A stretch of DNA of 64,000 bases from Micropruina sp. (GTDB lineage: Bacteria; Actinomycetota; Actinomycetes; Propionibacteriales; Propionibacteriaceae), in contig JADJVZ010000011.1 in the NCBI GenBank assembly GCA_016716635.1, positions 682,001 to 746,000 of the forward strand. The letters are read 5' to 3'. The translations under genes were made by a program, and so were the position numbers. The notes beneath the pieces were generated by a model. That model ran no database searches, was not told the origin of the DNA, and saw nothing but the letters and a program-made list of their open reading frames with translations. Below are positions 8,433-16,007 of this stretch, piece by piece (within the stretch, counting starts at the first letter, position 1; every line of letters begins with the position of its first letter).

Positions 8433-9503
8433 CTACAGCCGTTCGAATCGGGCCTGGAAGAAGCGCAGGTACTGCGGCTCGTAGACCATCCTGAGGCCCC
8501 GGACCGACTCCCGCGTCTCGAAGCACGCCTTGACCGACTCCGCGACGACGTCCATGTGCGCCTGGGTGTAGACGCGGCGGGGGATCGTGAGGCGGGTGAG
8601 TTCGAGCCTGGGGTGGTGGTTCTCGCCTGTCAAGGCGTCGCGGCCGGCCGAGACGATTCCCCGTTCCATCGCGCGGATGCCCGAATCGAGATAGAGCTCC
8701 GCAGCCAACGTCTGGGCCGGGAACTGCTCTTGCGTGAGCTGCGGGTAGAAGGCGCGAGCGTCCAAGAAGATGCCGTGCCCGCCGACGGGCTTCACGAACG
8801 GCACCCCCCACTGGTCGAGCAGCGATCCGAGGTAGCGGACCTGGCCGATGCGGCTGCGCATGTAATCGTCCGACAGCGCCTCGCGGATGCCGATCGCCAT
8901 GGCCTCCATGTCACGTCCGGCCATGCCGCCGTAGGTGTGCAGGCCCTCGTACACCACCACCATGTTGCGCGCGGCCTCGAAGACCTCGGGGTCGTTGGGC
9001 GACACCCAGCCGCCAATGTTGACCAGCGGGTCCTTCTTGCCCGACATCGTGGCGCCATCGGAGTAGGAGCAGCAATCCGTCCCAGGATCGGCACGTTCAC
9101 CGACCGCGGCGCGAACTCGTCCTCGTACGGGGGAGCAGGGGCCGGCGTCGGCACCGGCGCCAGCGGACGCATGGAGCGCGGCAAGCTCACCTCGATGGCG
9201 CGCGGGCGATGGGGATCGCGCCGGATGAAGCCCCTTCACCTCAAGCACCTTGAGCTGATGGGCCACCGACGACGAGGAGGCGAGCCCCACGGCATCGCCC
9301 ACCTCGCGGATGCTCGGCGGGTAACCGCGGTCGTCGACCGCCGCCTTGATGACCTCAAGAATGCGACGTTGGCGCGCGGTGAGACCCTCGTTGTCGGTCG
9401 GCCCTTCGGGCAGTTGCGACACCTTCATATTGAGCTGCCGGGCGATGTCTGCTTTGCGGGGGCGACCACGCTTGGCCGGTTCGGGGGTGATGTCTCGTGC
9501 CAT
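8433..9503 (-). CDS. chimeric ORF: LexA DNA-binding domain fused to TPL C-terminal half
   Basis: An uninterrupted 356-codon frame. Residues 1-91 are identical to LexA 1-91 (the winged helix). About 53 residues come from lexA read in another frame, rich in Ala/Arg/Gly. The last 212 equal tyrosine phenol-lyase 262-473 apart from two substitutions, and include the SGKKD motif with the PLP-binding lysine. The self-cleavage domain and the TPL N-terminal half are absent. It carries its own copy of the SOS box (9537-9550) and TAGCTT -10 (9511-9516), and lies between tpl and intact lexA on the same strand. It may be a rearrangement by-product, or a non-cleavable LexA-box binder. Whether it folds is unknown. 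Confidence 0.6.
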   Translation of the reverse strand: MARDITPEPAKRGRPRKADIARQLNMKVSQLPEGPTDNEGLTARQRRILEVIKAAVDDRGYPPSIREVGDAVGLASSSSVAHQLKVLEVKGLHPARSPSPARHRGELAALHASAGAGADAGPCSPVRGRVRAAVGERADPGTDCCSYSDGATMSGKKDPLVNIGGWVSPNDPEVFEAARNMVVVYEGLHTYGGMAGRDMEAMAIGIREALSDDYMRSRIGQVRYLGSLLDQWGVPFVKPVGGHGIFLDARAFYPQLTQEQFPAQTLAAELYLDSGIRAMERGIVSAGRDALTGENHHPRLELTRLTIPRRVYTQAHMDVVAESVKACFETRESVRGLRMVYEPQYLRFFQARFERL

Positions 9504-9510
9504 GTTCGAA

Positions 9511-9516
9511 AAGCTA
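9511..9516 (-). promoter_or_regulatory. -10 box of the chimeric ORF
   Basis: Exact duplicate of the lexA promoter: minus-strand TAGCTT seven bases before ATG 9503. Confidence 0.55.
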
Positions 9517-9536
9517 TCGCCGGCCTCCGACAAAAT

Positions 9537-9550
9537 CAAACACATATTCG
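9537..9550 (-). promoter_or_regulatory. LexA operator copy before the chimeric ORF
   Basis: CGAATATGTGTTTG on the minus strand, identical to the box at 8356-8369 and in the same position relative to the -10, so the chimera should be SOS-inducible if transcribed. Confidence 0.7.
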
Positions 9551-9553
9551 AAC

Positions 9554-9662
9554 GTGTCGCGTTCCGCGTGCCGACGTGTCGCGTTCCGCGTGCCGACGGG
9601 TCGCGTTCCGCGTGCCGACGTGTCGCGTTCCGCGTCCCGACGTGTCGCGTTCCGCTTGCGGC
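9554..9662. repeat. 22-bp tandem repeat, expanded allele
   Basis: Four full 22-base units (9554-9575, 9576-9597, 9598-9619, 9620-9641) plus a partial one (9642-9662), with single substitutions in units 3 and 4. The array lies between the SOS box and the tpl stop. There are no spacers, so it is not a CRISPR. Confidence 0.9.
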
Positions 9663-9679
9663 AAACCTCCCTACGAGTG

Positions 9680-11101
9680 CTACAGCCGTTCGAATCGGGC
9701 CTGGAAGAAGCGCAGGTACTGCGGCTCGTAGACCATCCTGAGGCCCCGGACCGACTCCCGCGTCTCGAAGCACGCCTTGACCGACTCCGCGACGACGTCC
9801 ATGTGCGCCTGGGTGTAGACGCGGCGGGGGATCGTGAGGCGGGTGAGTTCGAGCCTGGGGTGGTGGTTCTCGCCTGTCAAGGCGTCGCGGCCGGCCGAGA
9901 CGATTCCCCGTTCCATCGCGCGGATGCCCGAATCGAGATAGAGCTCCGCAGCCAACGTCTGGGCCGGGAACTGCTCTTGCGTGAGCTGCGGGTAGAAGGC
10001 GCGAGCGTCCAAGAAGATGCCGTGACCGCCGACCGGCTTCACGAACGGGACGCCCCACTGATCGAGCAACGATCCGAGGTAGCGGACCTGGCCGATGCGG
10101 CTGCGCATGTAATCGTCCGACAGCGCCTCGCGGATGCCGATCGCCATGGCCTCCATGTCACGTCCGGCCATGCCGCCGTAGGTGTGCAGGCCCTCGTACA
10201 CCACCACCATGTTGCGCGCGGCCTCGAAGACCTCGGGGTCGTTGGTCGACAGCCAGCCGCCGATGTTGACCAGCGGGTCCTTCTTGCCCGACATCGTGGC
10301 GCCATCGGAGTAGGAGCAGAACTCGAGCAGGATCTCGGCGATCGGCTTGTCGCGGTAGCCCTCCTCGCGCTCTTGGATGAACATGGCGTTCTCCATCGCG
10401 CGGGTGGCGTCCAGGTAGATCGGGATGCCGTACGTGGCCGTGAGCTCCCGTACAGCCTTCACGTTGGCCATGCTGATGGGTTGCCCGCCGGCCATGTTCA
10501 CGGTGGCTGCGACGCACACGTAGGGAATCTTGTCCGCGCCGACCTCGTCGATCAGGGCTTGGAGCTTGGCGAGATCGACGTTGCCCTTGAAGCCGTCCAA
10601 GGACGAGGTGTCGTGGGCCGCGTCCACGATGACGTCGTGGAAGGTCGCCCCGGCGCGCTCTTGATGCAACCGCGTCGTGGTGAAGTACATGTTCCCCGGG
10701 ACGTGATCGCCCTCGGAGATCAGGGCCTGGGAAAGGATGTTCTCCGCCCCGCGGCCCTGATGGGTGGGCACCAGGTGCTTGTAGCCGTAGCACTCGGCGA
10801 CGGTCTGCTCGAGGTGATAGAAGTTCTCGCTGCCCGCGTAGGCCTCATCGCCGAGCATCATGCCGGCCCACTGCCGATCGCTCATGGCGTTCGTCCCGGA
10901 GTCGGTGAGCAGGTCGATGTAGACGTCGCGGCTCGGCAGCAGGAACGTGTTGTAGCCCGCCGCCACCATGGCCGCGTCGCGCTGCGCGCGCGTGGTCATG
11001 TGCAGTGGTTCGACGGCCTTGATCTTGTAGGGCTCCGCCCAGCTGCGCCGGTCGAGTTGTTGTCCCATGGTGTGCAGGGATGTGTATGTGTGATCCGTCA
11101 T
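9680..11101 (-). CDS. tpl: tyrosine phenol-lyase (intact)
   Basis: PLP enzyme cleaving L-tyrosine to phenol, pyruvate and ammonia (EC 4.1.99.2). The 473-aa protein contains DLLTDSGTNAMSD, GDEAYAGSENFYHL, PTHQGRGAE and MSGKKD, with the PLP lysine at K274. It resembles TPL more than tryptophanase: T141 in NMYFTTTR occupies the place of TPL Thr124 (Asp in tryptophanase), and the RFF at 464-466 matches TPL Phe448 (His in tryptophanase). Start ATG 11101, with AAGGA about 11 bases upstream. Its 3' 45% is inside the tandem duplication. A catabolic enzyme beside lexA is unusual and suggests insertion by transfer. Confidence 0.9.
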   Translation of the reverse strand: MTDHTYTSLHTMGQQLDRRSWAEPYKIKAVEPLHMTTRAQRDAAMVAAGYNTFLLPSRDVYIDLLTDSGTNAMSDRQWAGMMLGDEAYAGSENFYHLEQTVAECYGYKHLVPTHQGRGAENILSQALISEGDHVPGNMYFTTTRLHQERAGATFHDVIVDAAHDTSSLDGFKGNVDLAKLQALIDEVGADKIPYVCVAATVNMAGGQPISMANVKAVRELTATYGIPIYLDATRAMENAMFIQEREEGYRDKPIAEILLEFCSYSDGATMSGKKDPLVNIGGWLSTNDPEVFEAARNMVVVYEGLHTYGGMAGRDMEAMAIGIREALSDDYMRSRIGQVRYLGSLLDQWGVPFVKPVGGHGIFLDARAFYPQLTQEQFPAQTLAAELYLDSGIRAMERGIVSAGRDALTGENHHPRLELTRLTIPRRVYTQAHMDVVAESVKACFETRESVRGLRMVYEPQYLRFFQARFERL

Positions 11102-11263
11102 GAAAGTCGGATTCCTTCACCTGTGCGGTGGTTTCCGGCGTAGAGCGCGAACGTTGCGCTGGCCGGGGGGCGTTGGTGGCTTTCCCCTACCGGTGAGCCT
11201 AGGACACCGCTCAGAATTTTGTCAGACCCGGCTGAGAGGCTCCTGTTGTAGCCGAGAAACACC

Positions 11264-11277
11264 CGAACAAGTTTTCG
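11264..11277 (+). promoter_or_regulatory. second LexA-box-like site
   Basis: CGAACAAGTTTTCG, one mismatch from CGAAC-N4-GTTCG, 56 bases upstream of the better box at 11320. It could serve the small membrane protein gene or tpl on the other strand. Confidence 0.55.
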
Positions 11278-11319
11278 AATGTGCTTGCGCCGGACGACGT
11301 TCTGGCTGTAGAACTATAT

Positions 11320-11333
11320 CGAACAGATGTTCG
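11320..11333 (+). promoter_or_regulatory. consensus LexA operator (SOS box)
   Basis: CGAACAGATGTTCG, a full match to the CGAAC-N4-GTTCG consensus, overlapping a TATATC/TAGAAC -10 region and ending 21 bases before ATG 11355. Confidence 0.85.
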
Positions 11334-11354
11334 GATGACGCCGAAGGAGGAGCC

Positions 11355-11657
11355 ATGAGCGCTCTTGTAGTCGAAGATTACGTGGCCGTTGCGCCCCTGC
11401 CCCGCGCACGCCTGCGGGTTGTCCCCGACGAGCGTCCGATGATCGGCGATGCGCCTGCGGCAACGCGCCCGCGCCCGCAGGGCGGTGTTCGCACCGGCGA
11501 GCTGCACCTCACCCAGCGCGGCCTGGCGGTCGTCATGGCCGCCTTTGTTGGTGCGGTGGCGATCGCGGCGATCGTCCTGGTGGTGTCCTTCCTGTCGATC
11601 AGCAACGCGCCGATCGCCGGCGCCGGCTCCAACTCGGTGGCCGCGGCCGTCCGCTGA
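11355..11657 (+). CDS. SOS-controlled single-TM small protein (possible cell-division inhibitor)
   Basis: 100 aa: about 55 residues of Pro/Arg-rich cytoplasmic sequence, one hydrophobic helix at about 60-85 (VVMAAFVGAVAIAAIVLVVS), then a short Ser/Ala tail. No LysM domain is visible. ATG 11355 has AAGGAGG four bases upstream. A consensus LexA box covers the promoter. Small one-TM proteins under LexA control near lexA (YneA, DivS, mycobacterial Rv2719c) block division during DNA damage. This gene has the right place, size and control, but no sequence motif proves the role. Confidence 0.7.
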   Translation: MSALVVEDYVAVAPLPRARLRVVPDERPMIGDAPAATRPRPQGGVRTGELHLTQRGLAVVMAAFVGAVAIAAIVLVVSFLSISNAPIAGAGSNSVAAAVR

Positions 11658-11847
11658 TCGCCCGCGCGGGAGTTTCCAGGCCACGCCTGACCCCGCGCAT
11701 CTCCTCGCCACGGCTCCGGGGGGCCTAGTGGCGGGGCGTCGTTTCCCCATCGCGGCGTGTCGGCGCCACCCCTTCTGCAGAGTTGCGTAGCTGTCAGCGT
11801 GTCGCCCTGCGTGTCCCTTGCATTGTGGTGACCGATCGACCTAACAT

Positions 11848-11857
11848 CTACATGTAG
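11848..11857. promoter_or_regulatory. candidate NrdR box
   Basis: CTACATGTAG is a perfect 10-base palindrome differing at two positions from the NrdR-box core CTATATATAG. It lies about 150 bases before nrdR. A clear second box at the usual spacing was not found, so the assignment is tentative. Confidence 0.35.
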
Positions 11858-11875
11858 TAGTTACAGGCGTGTGGT

Positions 11876-11938
11876 TCGTCCACAGATTGTGGTTTAATCC
11901 ACAGGGCGATCCACAAGAACCACACAACTACATCCACA
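11876..11938 (+). promoter_or_regulatory. cluster of four DnaA-box-like motifs
   Basis: TCGTCCACA (11876-11884), TAATCCACA (11895-11903), CGATCCACA (11907-11915) and ACATCCACA (11930-11938) lie in the same direction within 63 bases. The first two differ by one base from TTGTCCACA or TTATCCACA. DnaA regulates nrd genes in E. coli; a similar role here is inference. Confidence 0.45.
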
Positions 11939-12003
11939 GGAGACATCCCGAGGCGCGACCGCGTCCGGGGTGTTATCGGTATCAAAGGGAAGGGGAGGCG
12001 CTC

Positions 12004-12462
12004 ATGCATTGTCCGTTTTGTCGGCACACCGACACGCGCGTCCTTGATTCCCGCGTCGCCGAAGATGGCACCTCCATCCGTCGTCGCCGCCAGTGCCCGA
12101 TGTGCGAACGTCGCTTCACCACGCTGGAGCAAATGCAGCTCGTGGTCGTGAAGCGCTCCGGTGTCGTCGAGCCGTTCTCGCGCGAGAAGGTGGTCAGCGG
12201 CGTCCGCAAGGCCTGCAAGGGCCGCCCCGTGACCGACGTCCAGCTGGCCCGCCTGGGGCAGCGGGTCGAAGAAACGCTGCGCGCTTCCGGGCAGGCCGAG
12301 ATTCCCGCCGACGACGTCGGCTTGGCCATCTTGGCTCCGTTGCGCGAGCTCGATCCCGTGGTTTACCTGCGGTTCGCCTCCGTCTACAAGCACTACGCCT
12401 CGGTTGAAGACTTCGAGTCCGAGATCAAGAACCTGCGCGGCACCGAGCCCGCACCCGTCTGA
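12004..12462 (+). CDS. nrdR: transcriptional repressor NrdR
   Basis: ATP/dATP-sensing repressor of ribonucleotide reductase genes. The 152-aa protein opens MHCPFCRHTDTRVLDSR. The zinc ribbon has C3, C6, C31 and C34 (CPFC and CPMC); the ATP-cone follows with VVVKRSGVVEPFSREKV and the DPVVYLRFASVYK end motif. ATG 12004 is the family start; the open frame upstream is non-coding. It lies 35 bases before nrdJ, consistent with an operon in which NrdR controls its neighbour. Confidence 0.96.
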   Translation: MHCPFCRHTDTRVLDSRVAEDGTSIRRRRQCPMCERRFTTLEQMQLVVVKRSGVVEPFSREKVVSGVRKACKGRPVTDVQLARLGQRVEETLRASGQAEIPADDVGLAILAPLRELDPVVYLRFASVYKHYASVEDFESEIKNLRGTEPAPV

Positions 12463-12497
12463 AACAAACAGCACGCCCACCTCAGGAAGGCACCACT

Positions 12498-15335
12498 ATG
12501 ACCGAGACCATCAAGACGCCGCGCAAGTCAGCGCGCAAGGCTGGCCTCACCATCAACCGCGTGTTCACCAAGCCTGGCGTGCATCCCTACGACGAGGTCG
12601 CGTGGGAGCGCCGGGATGTCGTCCAGACCAACTGGAAGACCGGCGAGACCGTCTTCGAGCAGCGCGACGTCGAGTTCCCCGATTTCTGGAGCGTCAACGC
12701 CTCCACGATCGTGACGACCAAGTACTTCCGTGGCGCCCTCGGCACACCCGTGCGTGAGAACAGCCTCAAGGCCCTCATCGATCGGGTCGTCGACAAGTAC
12801 AAGATCGCGGGTGAGGAGAACGGCTACTTCGCCACCCCCGCCGACGCCGAGGTCTTCGCCCACGAGATCACCTGGATGCTGCTGCACCAGTACTTCAGCT
12901 TCAACTCTCCGGTGTGGTTCAACGTCGGCACCGCCAGCCCGCAGCAGGTCAGCGCCTGCTTCATCCTGAGCGTCGATGACTCGATGGCCTCGATCCTGAA
13001 CTGGTACAAGGAAGAGGGCTTCATCTTCAAGGGCGGCTCCGGCGCTGGCCTCAACCTCTCCCGCATCCGCTCCTCGAAGGAGCTGCTGAGCTCCGGTGGC
13101 ACCGCGTCCGGCCCCGTCTCGTTCATGCGCGGTGCGGATGCGTCCGCGGGCACCATCAAGTCCGGCGGCGCCACCCGGCGCGCGGCCAAGATGGTCGTCC
13201 TCGACGTCGATCACCCCGACATCGTGGAGTTCATCGAGACCAAGGCCCGCGAAGAAGACAAGATCCGCGCCTTGCGCGACGCGGGCTTCGACATGGATCT
13301 CGGCGGCAAGGACATCGTCAGCGTCCAGTACCAGAACGCCAACAACTCGGTGCGCGTGAGCGACGAGTTCATGCGTGCGGTCGAAGAGGGCACCGAGTTC
13401 GGGCTGCGCGCCCGCGCCACCGGTGAAGTCATCGAGACCGTGGATGCCCGCGAGCTGTTCGGCAAGATGGCCAAGGCCGCGTGGGAGTGCGCTGACCCCG
13501 GCATCCAGTACGACGACACGATCAACGCCTGGCACACCAACCCCGAGACCGGACGGATCACGGCGTCCAACCCCTGCTCGGAGTACATGAGCCTCGATAA
13601 CAGCTCCTGCAACCTGGCGAGCCTGAACCTGCTGCAGTTCCTGCGCGACGACAACACCTTTGACGCGCCGCTGTTCACCAAGGCCGTGGAGCTCATCATC
13701 ACGGCGATGGACATCTCGATCTGCTTCGCCGACTTCCCGACCGAGCCCATCGGCGAGACCACCCGCAACTACCGCCAGCTCGGCATCGGCTACGCGAACC
13801 TGGGCGCCCTGCTGATGGCGGTGGGCCGCGGCTACGACTCCGATTCGGGTCGTGCCTTGGCGGCGGCGATCACCTCGCTGATGACCGGCGCCTCCTACCG
13901 GCGCTCGGCCGAGCTCGCCGCCATCGTGGGGCCCTACAACGGTTACGCCCGCAACGCGGCCGCCCACCAGAAGGTGATGCGCAAGCATCAGGTGTCCAAC
14001 GACTACCTGAAGAGCTACGACAGCGTCGACGCCACCGTGCTCGAACTGGCCGGCAACGAGTGGGGCGAGGTTGTGCGCCTGGGCGCCGAGAACGGCTTCC
14101 GCAACGCGCAGGCGTCGGTGCTCGCTCCCACCGGCACCATCGGATTCATGATGGACTGCGACACCACCGGCATCGAGCCCGACTTCTCCTTGGTGAAGTT
14201 CAAGAAGCTCGTCGGCGGCGGTTCGATGCAGATCGTCAACCAGACCATCCCGCGTGCGCTGCGCTGGCTCGGCTACGCCGACGAGACCATCGAGGCCATC
14301 GTGGAGTACATCTCCGAGCACGGGCACGTCGTCAATGCGCCGGGCCTCAAGCAAGAGCACTACGAGATCTTCGACACGGCCATGGGCCAGCGGGCGATCA
14401 AGCCGATGGGGCACGTCCGCATGATGGCGGCCGTCCAGCCGTTCCTCTCCGGGGCCATCAGCAAGACCGTCAACCTGCCCGAATCGGCCTCGGTCGAGGA
14501 GATCGCCAACGTCTACATGGAGGGCTGGAAGTACGGCCTCAAGGCGCTCGCGGTCTACCGCGACAACTGCAAGGTCGGCCAGCCGCTCTCCGACGGCAAG
14601 AAGAAGGAGACCCCCAAGGTCGAGGCGGCCCCCGAGCCGGCCGTCCGCGTGGAGTACCGTCCTCGCCGCCAGCGCCTGCCCAAGTCACGCGTCTCCCGCA
14701 CCACGTCCTTCTCGGTCGCCGGCGCCGAGGGTTACGTGACCTCGGGTCAGTACGACGACGGTAAGCTCGGTGAGGTCTTCCTCAAGCTGGGCAAGCAGGG
14801 TTCCACCCTGGCCGGTGTCATGGACGCCTTCTCGATCGCGATCTCCATCGCGCTGCAGTACGGCGTGCCCCTGGAGACCTATGTCCAGAAGTTCACGAAC
14901 ATGAAGTTCGAGCCGGCGGGCATGACGGACGATCCCGATGTGCGCATGGCCCAGTCGCTGCTGGACTACGTGTTCCGTCGCCTCGCGCTGGACTACCTGG
15001 CCTACGACGAGCGCGCCGAGCTGGGTGTCTACACCGCCGCCGAGAGGGCCCGCTACGTCGAGACCGGCTCCTACATTTCGGAGCAGGACGAGTCGGAGAT
15101 GATCGAGTCCGAGTCGCTGAAGAACGACGCGGGCGATGACCTCCGGGTCGACGAGGCCGGACCCGTCCAGCCCGCGCTGCTTGAAGCCAAGCCGCACTCG
15201 ACGGCCGAACTGTTGGAGAAGATCTCCGGCATGGCCGTGGACGCGCCCCTGTGCTTCACCTGCGGCACCAAGATGCGCCGCTCGGGTAGCTGCTACATCT
15301 GCGAAGGCTGCGGCTCCACCTCCGGCTGCAGCTAA
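12498..15335 (+). CDS. nrdJ: class II (adenosylcobalamin-dependent) ribonucleotide reductase NrdJ
   Basis: 945-aa enzyme that makes dNTPs from NDPs using adenosylcobalamin to generate the thiyl radical, with no oxygen need. Motifs seen: FNSPVWFNVG, SGAGLNLSRIRSS, NPCSEYMSLD and LAPTGTIGFMMD. The C-terminus has CFTCGTKM and CEGCGSTSGCS, a zinc-ribbon/redox-cysteine tail typical of long NrdJ. AGGAAGG precedes ATG 12498. Its dNTP-supply role fits the nearby SOS genes. A strong terminator follows. Confidence 0.96.
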   Translation: MTETIKTPRKSARKAGLTINRVFTKPGVHPYDEVAWERRDVVQTNWKTGETVFEQRDVEFPDFWSVNASTIVTTKYFRGALGTPVRENSLKALIDRVVDKYKIAGEENGYFATPADAEVFAHEITWMLLHQYFSFNSPVWFNVGTASPQQVSACFILSVDDSMASILNWYKEEGFIFKGGSGAGLNLSRIRSSKELLSSGGTASGPVSFMRGADASAGTIKSGGATRRAAKMVVLDVDHPDIVEFIETKAREEDKIRALRDAGFDMDLGGKDIVSVQYQNANNSVRVSDEFMRAVEEGTEFGLRARATGEVIETVDARELFGKMAKAAWECADPGIQYDDTINAWHTNPETGRITASNPCSEYMSLDNSSCNLASLNLLQFLRDDNTFDAPLFTKAVELIITAMDISICFADFPTEPIGETTRNYRQLGIGYANLGALLMAVGRGYDSDSGRALAAAITSLMTGASYRRSAELAAIVGPYNGYARNAAAHQKVMRKHQVSNDYLKSYDSVDATVLELAGNEWGEVVRLGAENGFRNAQASVLAPTGTIGFMMDCDTTGIEPDFSLVKFKKLVGGGSMQIVNQTIPRALRWLGYADETIEAIVEYISEHGHVVNAPGLKQEHYEIFDTAMGQRAIKPMGHVRMMAAVQPFLSGAISKTVNLPESASVEEIANVYMEGWKYGLKALAVYRDNCKVGQPLSDGKKKETPKVEAAPEPAVRVEYRPRRQRLPKSRVSRTTSFSVAGAEGYVTSGQYDDGKLGEVFLKLGKQGSTLAGVMDAFSIAISIALQYGVPLETYVQKFTNMKFEPAGMTDDPDVRMAQSLLDYVFRRLALDYLAYDERAELGVYTAAERARYVETGSYISEQDESEMIESESLKNDAGDDLRVDEAGPVQPALLEAKPHSTAELLEKISGMAVDAPLCFTCGTKMRRSGSCYICEGCGSTSGCS

Positions 15336-15345
15336 CCAGTCGCCA

Positions 15346-15381
15346 CGAAGCCTCCGTCCGCATCAGCGGGCGGAGGCTTCG
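15346..15381. terminator. terminator after nrdJ
   Basis: CGAAGCCTCCGTCCG (15346-15360) pairs with CGGGCGGAGGCTTCG (15367-15381) around a 6-base loop, with one mismatch. It overlaps the stop codon of the convergent minus-strand gene. Confidence 0.75.
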
Positions 15382-16007
15382 TCGTCAGCTAGCGACGTCA
15401 GCCAAGCGAGGACGCCATCGTCAGCTCGGACCACTCCGAACTCGGGGTGACGTGGGAAGGGCGCAGCAGCTTCGGCATGGTGAAGCGCCCGCCGCGCGGC
15501 GTCGCGAGCCACCACCACATCGCCCATCGCCAGACCGAGGCGCGCTAAGGCAACCTCCCACTGAAAGTGATTGGCGGGGAAGGGGGAGGAGCGGTTCTCC
15601 TTCCATGCGACCAGCAGTGCGTCCGCCTCAGCCAGTGACTCTGGAGATCCCTGAGCAATACACAGTTCTGCCAGTCGAACCTCAGCCATGTGTGTGGTGG
15701 CGTTCAACGTCGGATTCTCGGCGAGCAAAATGCGGTAGAGGCGCCCAGCCTCCTCCGGAGCATCCTGGACCGCCGCATCGGCGAGGTGTTCCAGCGTGGC
15801 CCATCGCTCCATCTGGTAGCCCGGATCCGCGAGCACGCGCCGCCAGAGGGCCCTGGCATCGTCCACCCGACCGACCTCAGCCAGTGCGAGTCCCTTGATG
15901 CGGAGGTACTGTCCGCGGTTATTGGGCCGTGCTCGGGACAGGCGCCGCTCAAATTCATCGCGATCGGACTGCGTCCAATCGGGGCCGCGGAACCAGTCGT
16001 CATCCAT
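15363..16007 (-). CDS. TPR-like helical repeat protein, unknown role
   Basis: 214 aa. Repeated helix pairs (GLALAEVGRVDDARALWRRV, WATLEHLADAAV, AEVRLAELCIAQGSPESLAEA, ALARLGLAMGDVVVARDAAR) have TPR spacing, with alanines and tyrosines or leucines at TPR positions. There is no signal peptide, so it is likely cytoplasmic. ATG 16007 overlaps the stop of a 44-codon ORF upstream, suggesting coupled translation. I do not recognise a specific family. Confidence 0.65.
   Translation of the reverse strand: MDDDWFRGPDWTQSDRDEFERRLSRARPNNRGQYLRIKGLALAEVGRVDDARALWRRVLADPGYQMERWATLEHLADAAVQDAPEEAGRLYRILLAENPTLNATTHMAEVRLAELCIAQGSPESLAEADALLVAWKENRSSPFPANHFQWEVALARLGLAMGDVVVARDAARRALHHAEAAAPFPRHPEFGVVRADDGVLAWLTSLADDEASAR

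Larger units (their letters stand above)
7889..9068. repeat. tandem duplication, copy 1 (lexA 5' part + tpl 3' part)
   Basis: This 1180-base unit holds the lexA codons up to the cleavage site, the lexA promoter region and the 3' 212 codons of tpl. It is followed directly by copy 2 (9069-10315). The join at 9069-9072 is the microhomology GCAG, shared by lexA (7889-7892) and tpl (10316-10319). The copies are near identical apart from a one-base insertion, a tandem-repeat expansion and two patches of substitutions. Confidence 0.93.
9069..10315. repeat. tandem duplication, copy 2
   Basis: Second copy of the 7889-9068 unit, 67 bases longer: three additional 22-bp repeat units (66 bases) and one extra C in the run 9231-9234. 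It supplies the LexA-derived start of the chimeric ORF and the 3' half of intact tpl. Base 9069 aligns with 7889, and 10316 aligns with 9069. Confidence 0.93.
11658..12003. other. 346-base non-coding region upstream of nrdR
   Basis: No gene is seen here. The second half holds a palindrome CTACATGTAG (11848-11857), the near-palindrome TGTGGTTTAATCCACA (11888-11903), and four TCCACA-core motifs resembling DnaA boxes (11876-11938). The first 180 bases contain nothing I can name. Confidence 0.7.

Noticed and set aside
8373..9662. CRISPR array
   Set aside because: The 22-base units are contiguous with no spacers; it is a simple tandem repeat.
8433..10058. 541-codon frame as one long protein
   Set aside because: Upstream of 9503 the frame is antisense-like arginine/proline-rich sequence across the tpl 3' end; only 8433-9503 follows a promoter and the LexA start.
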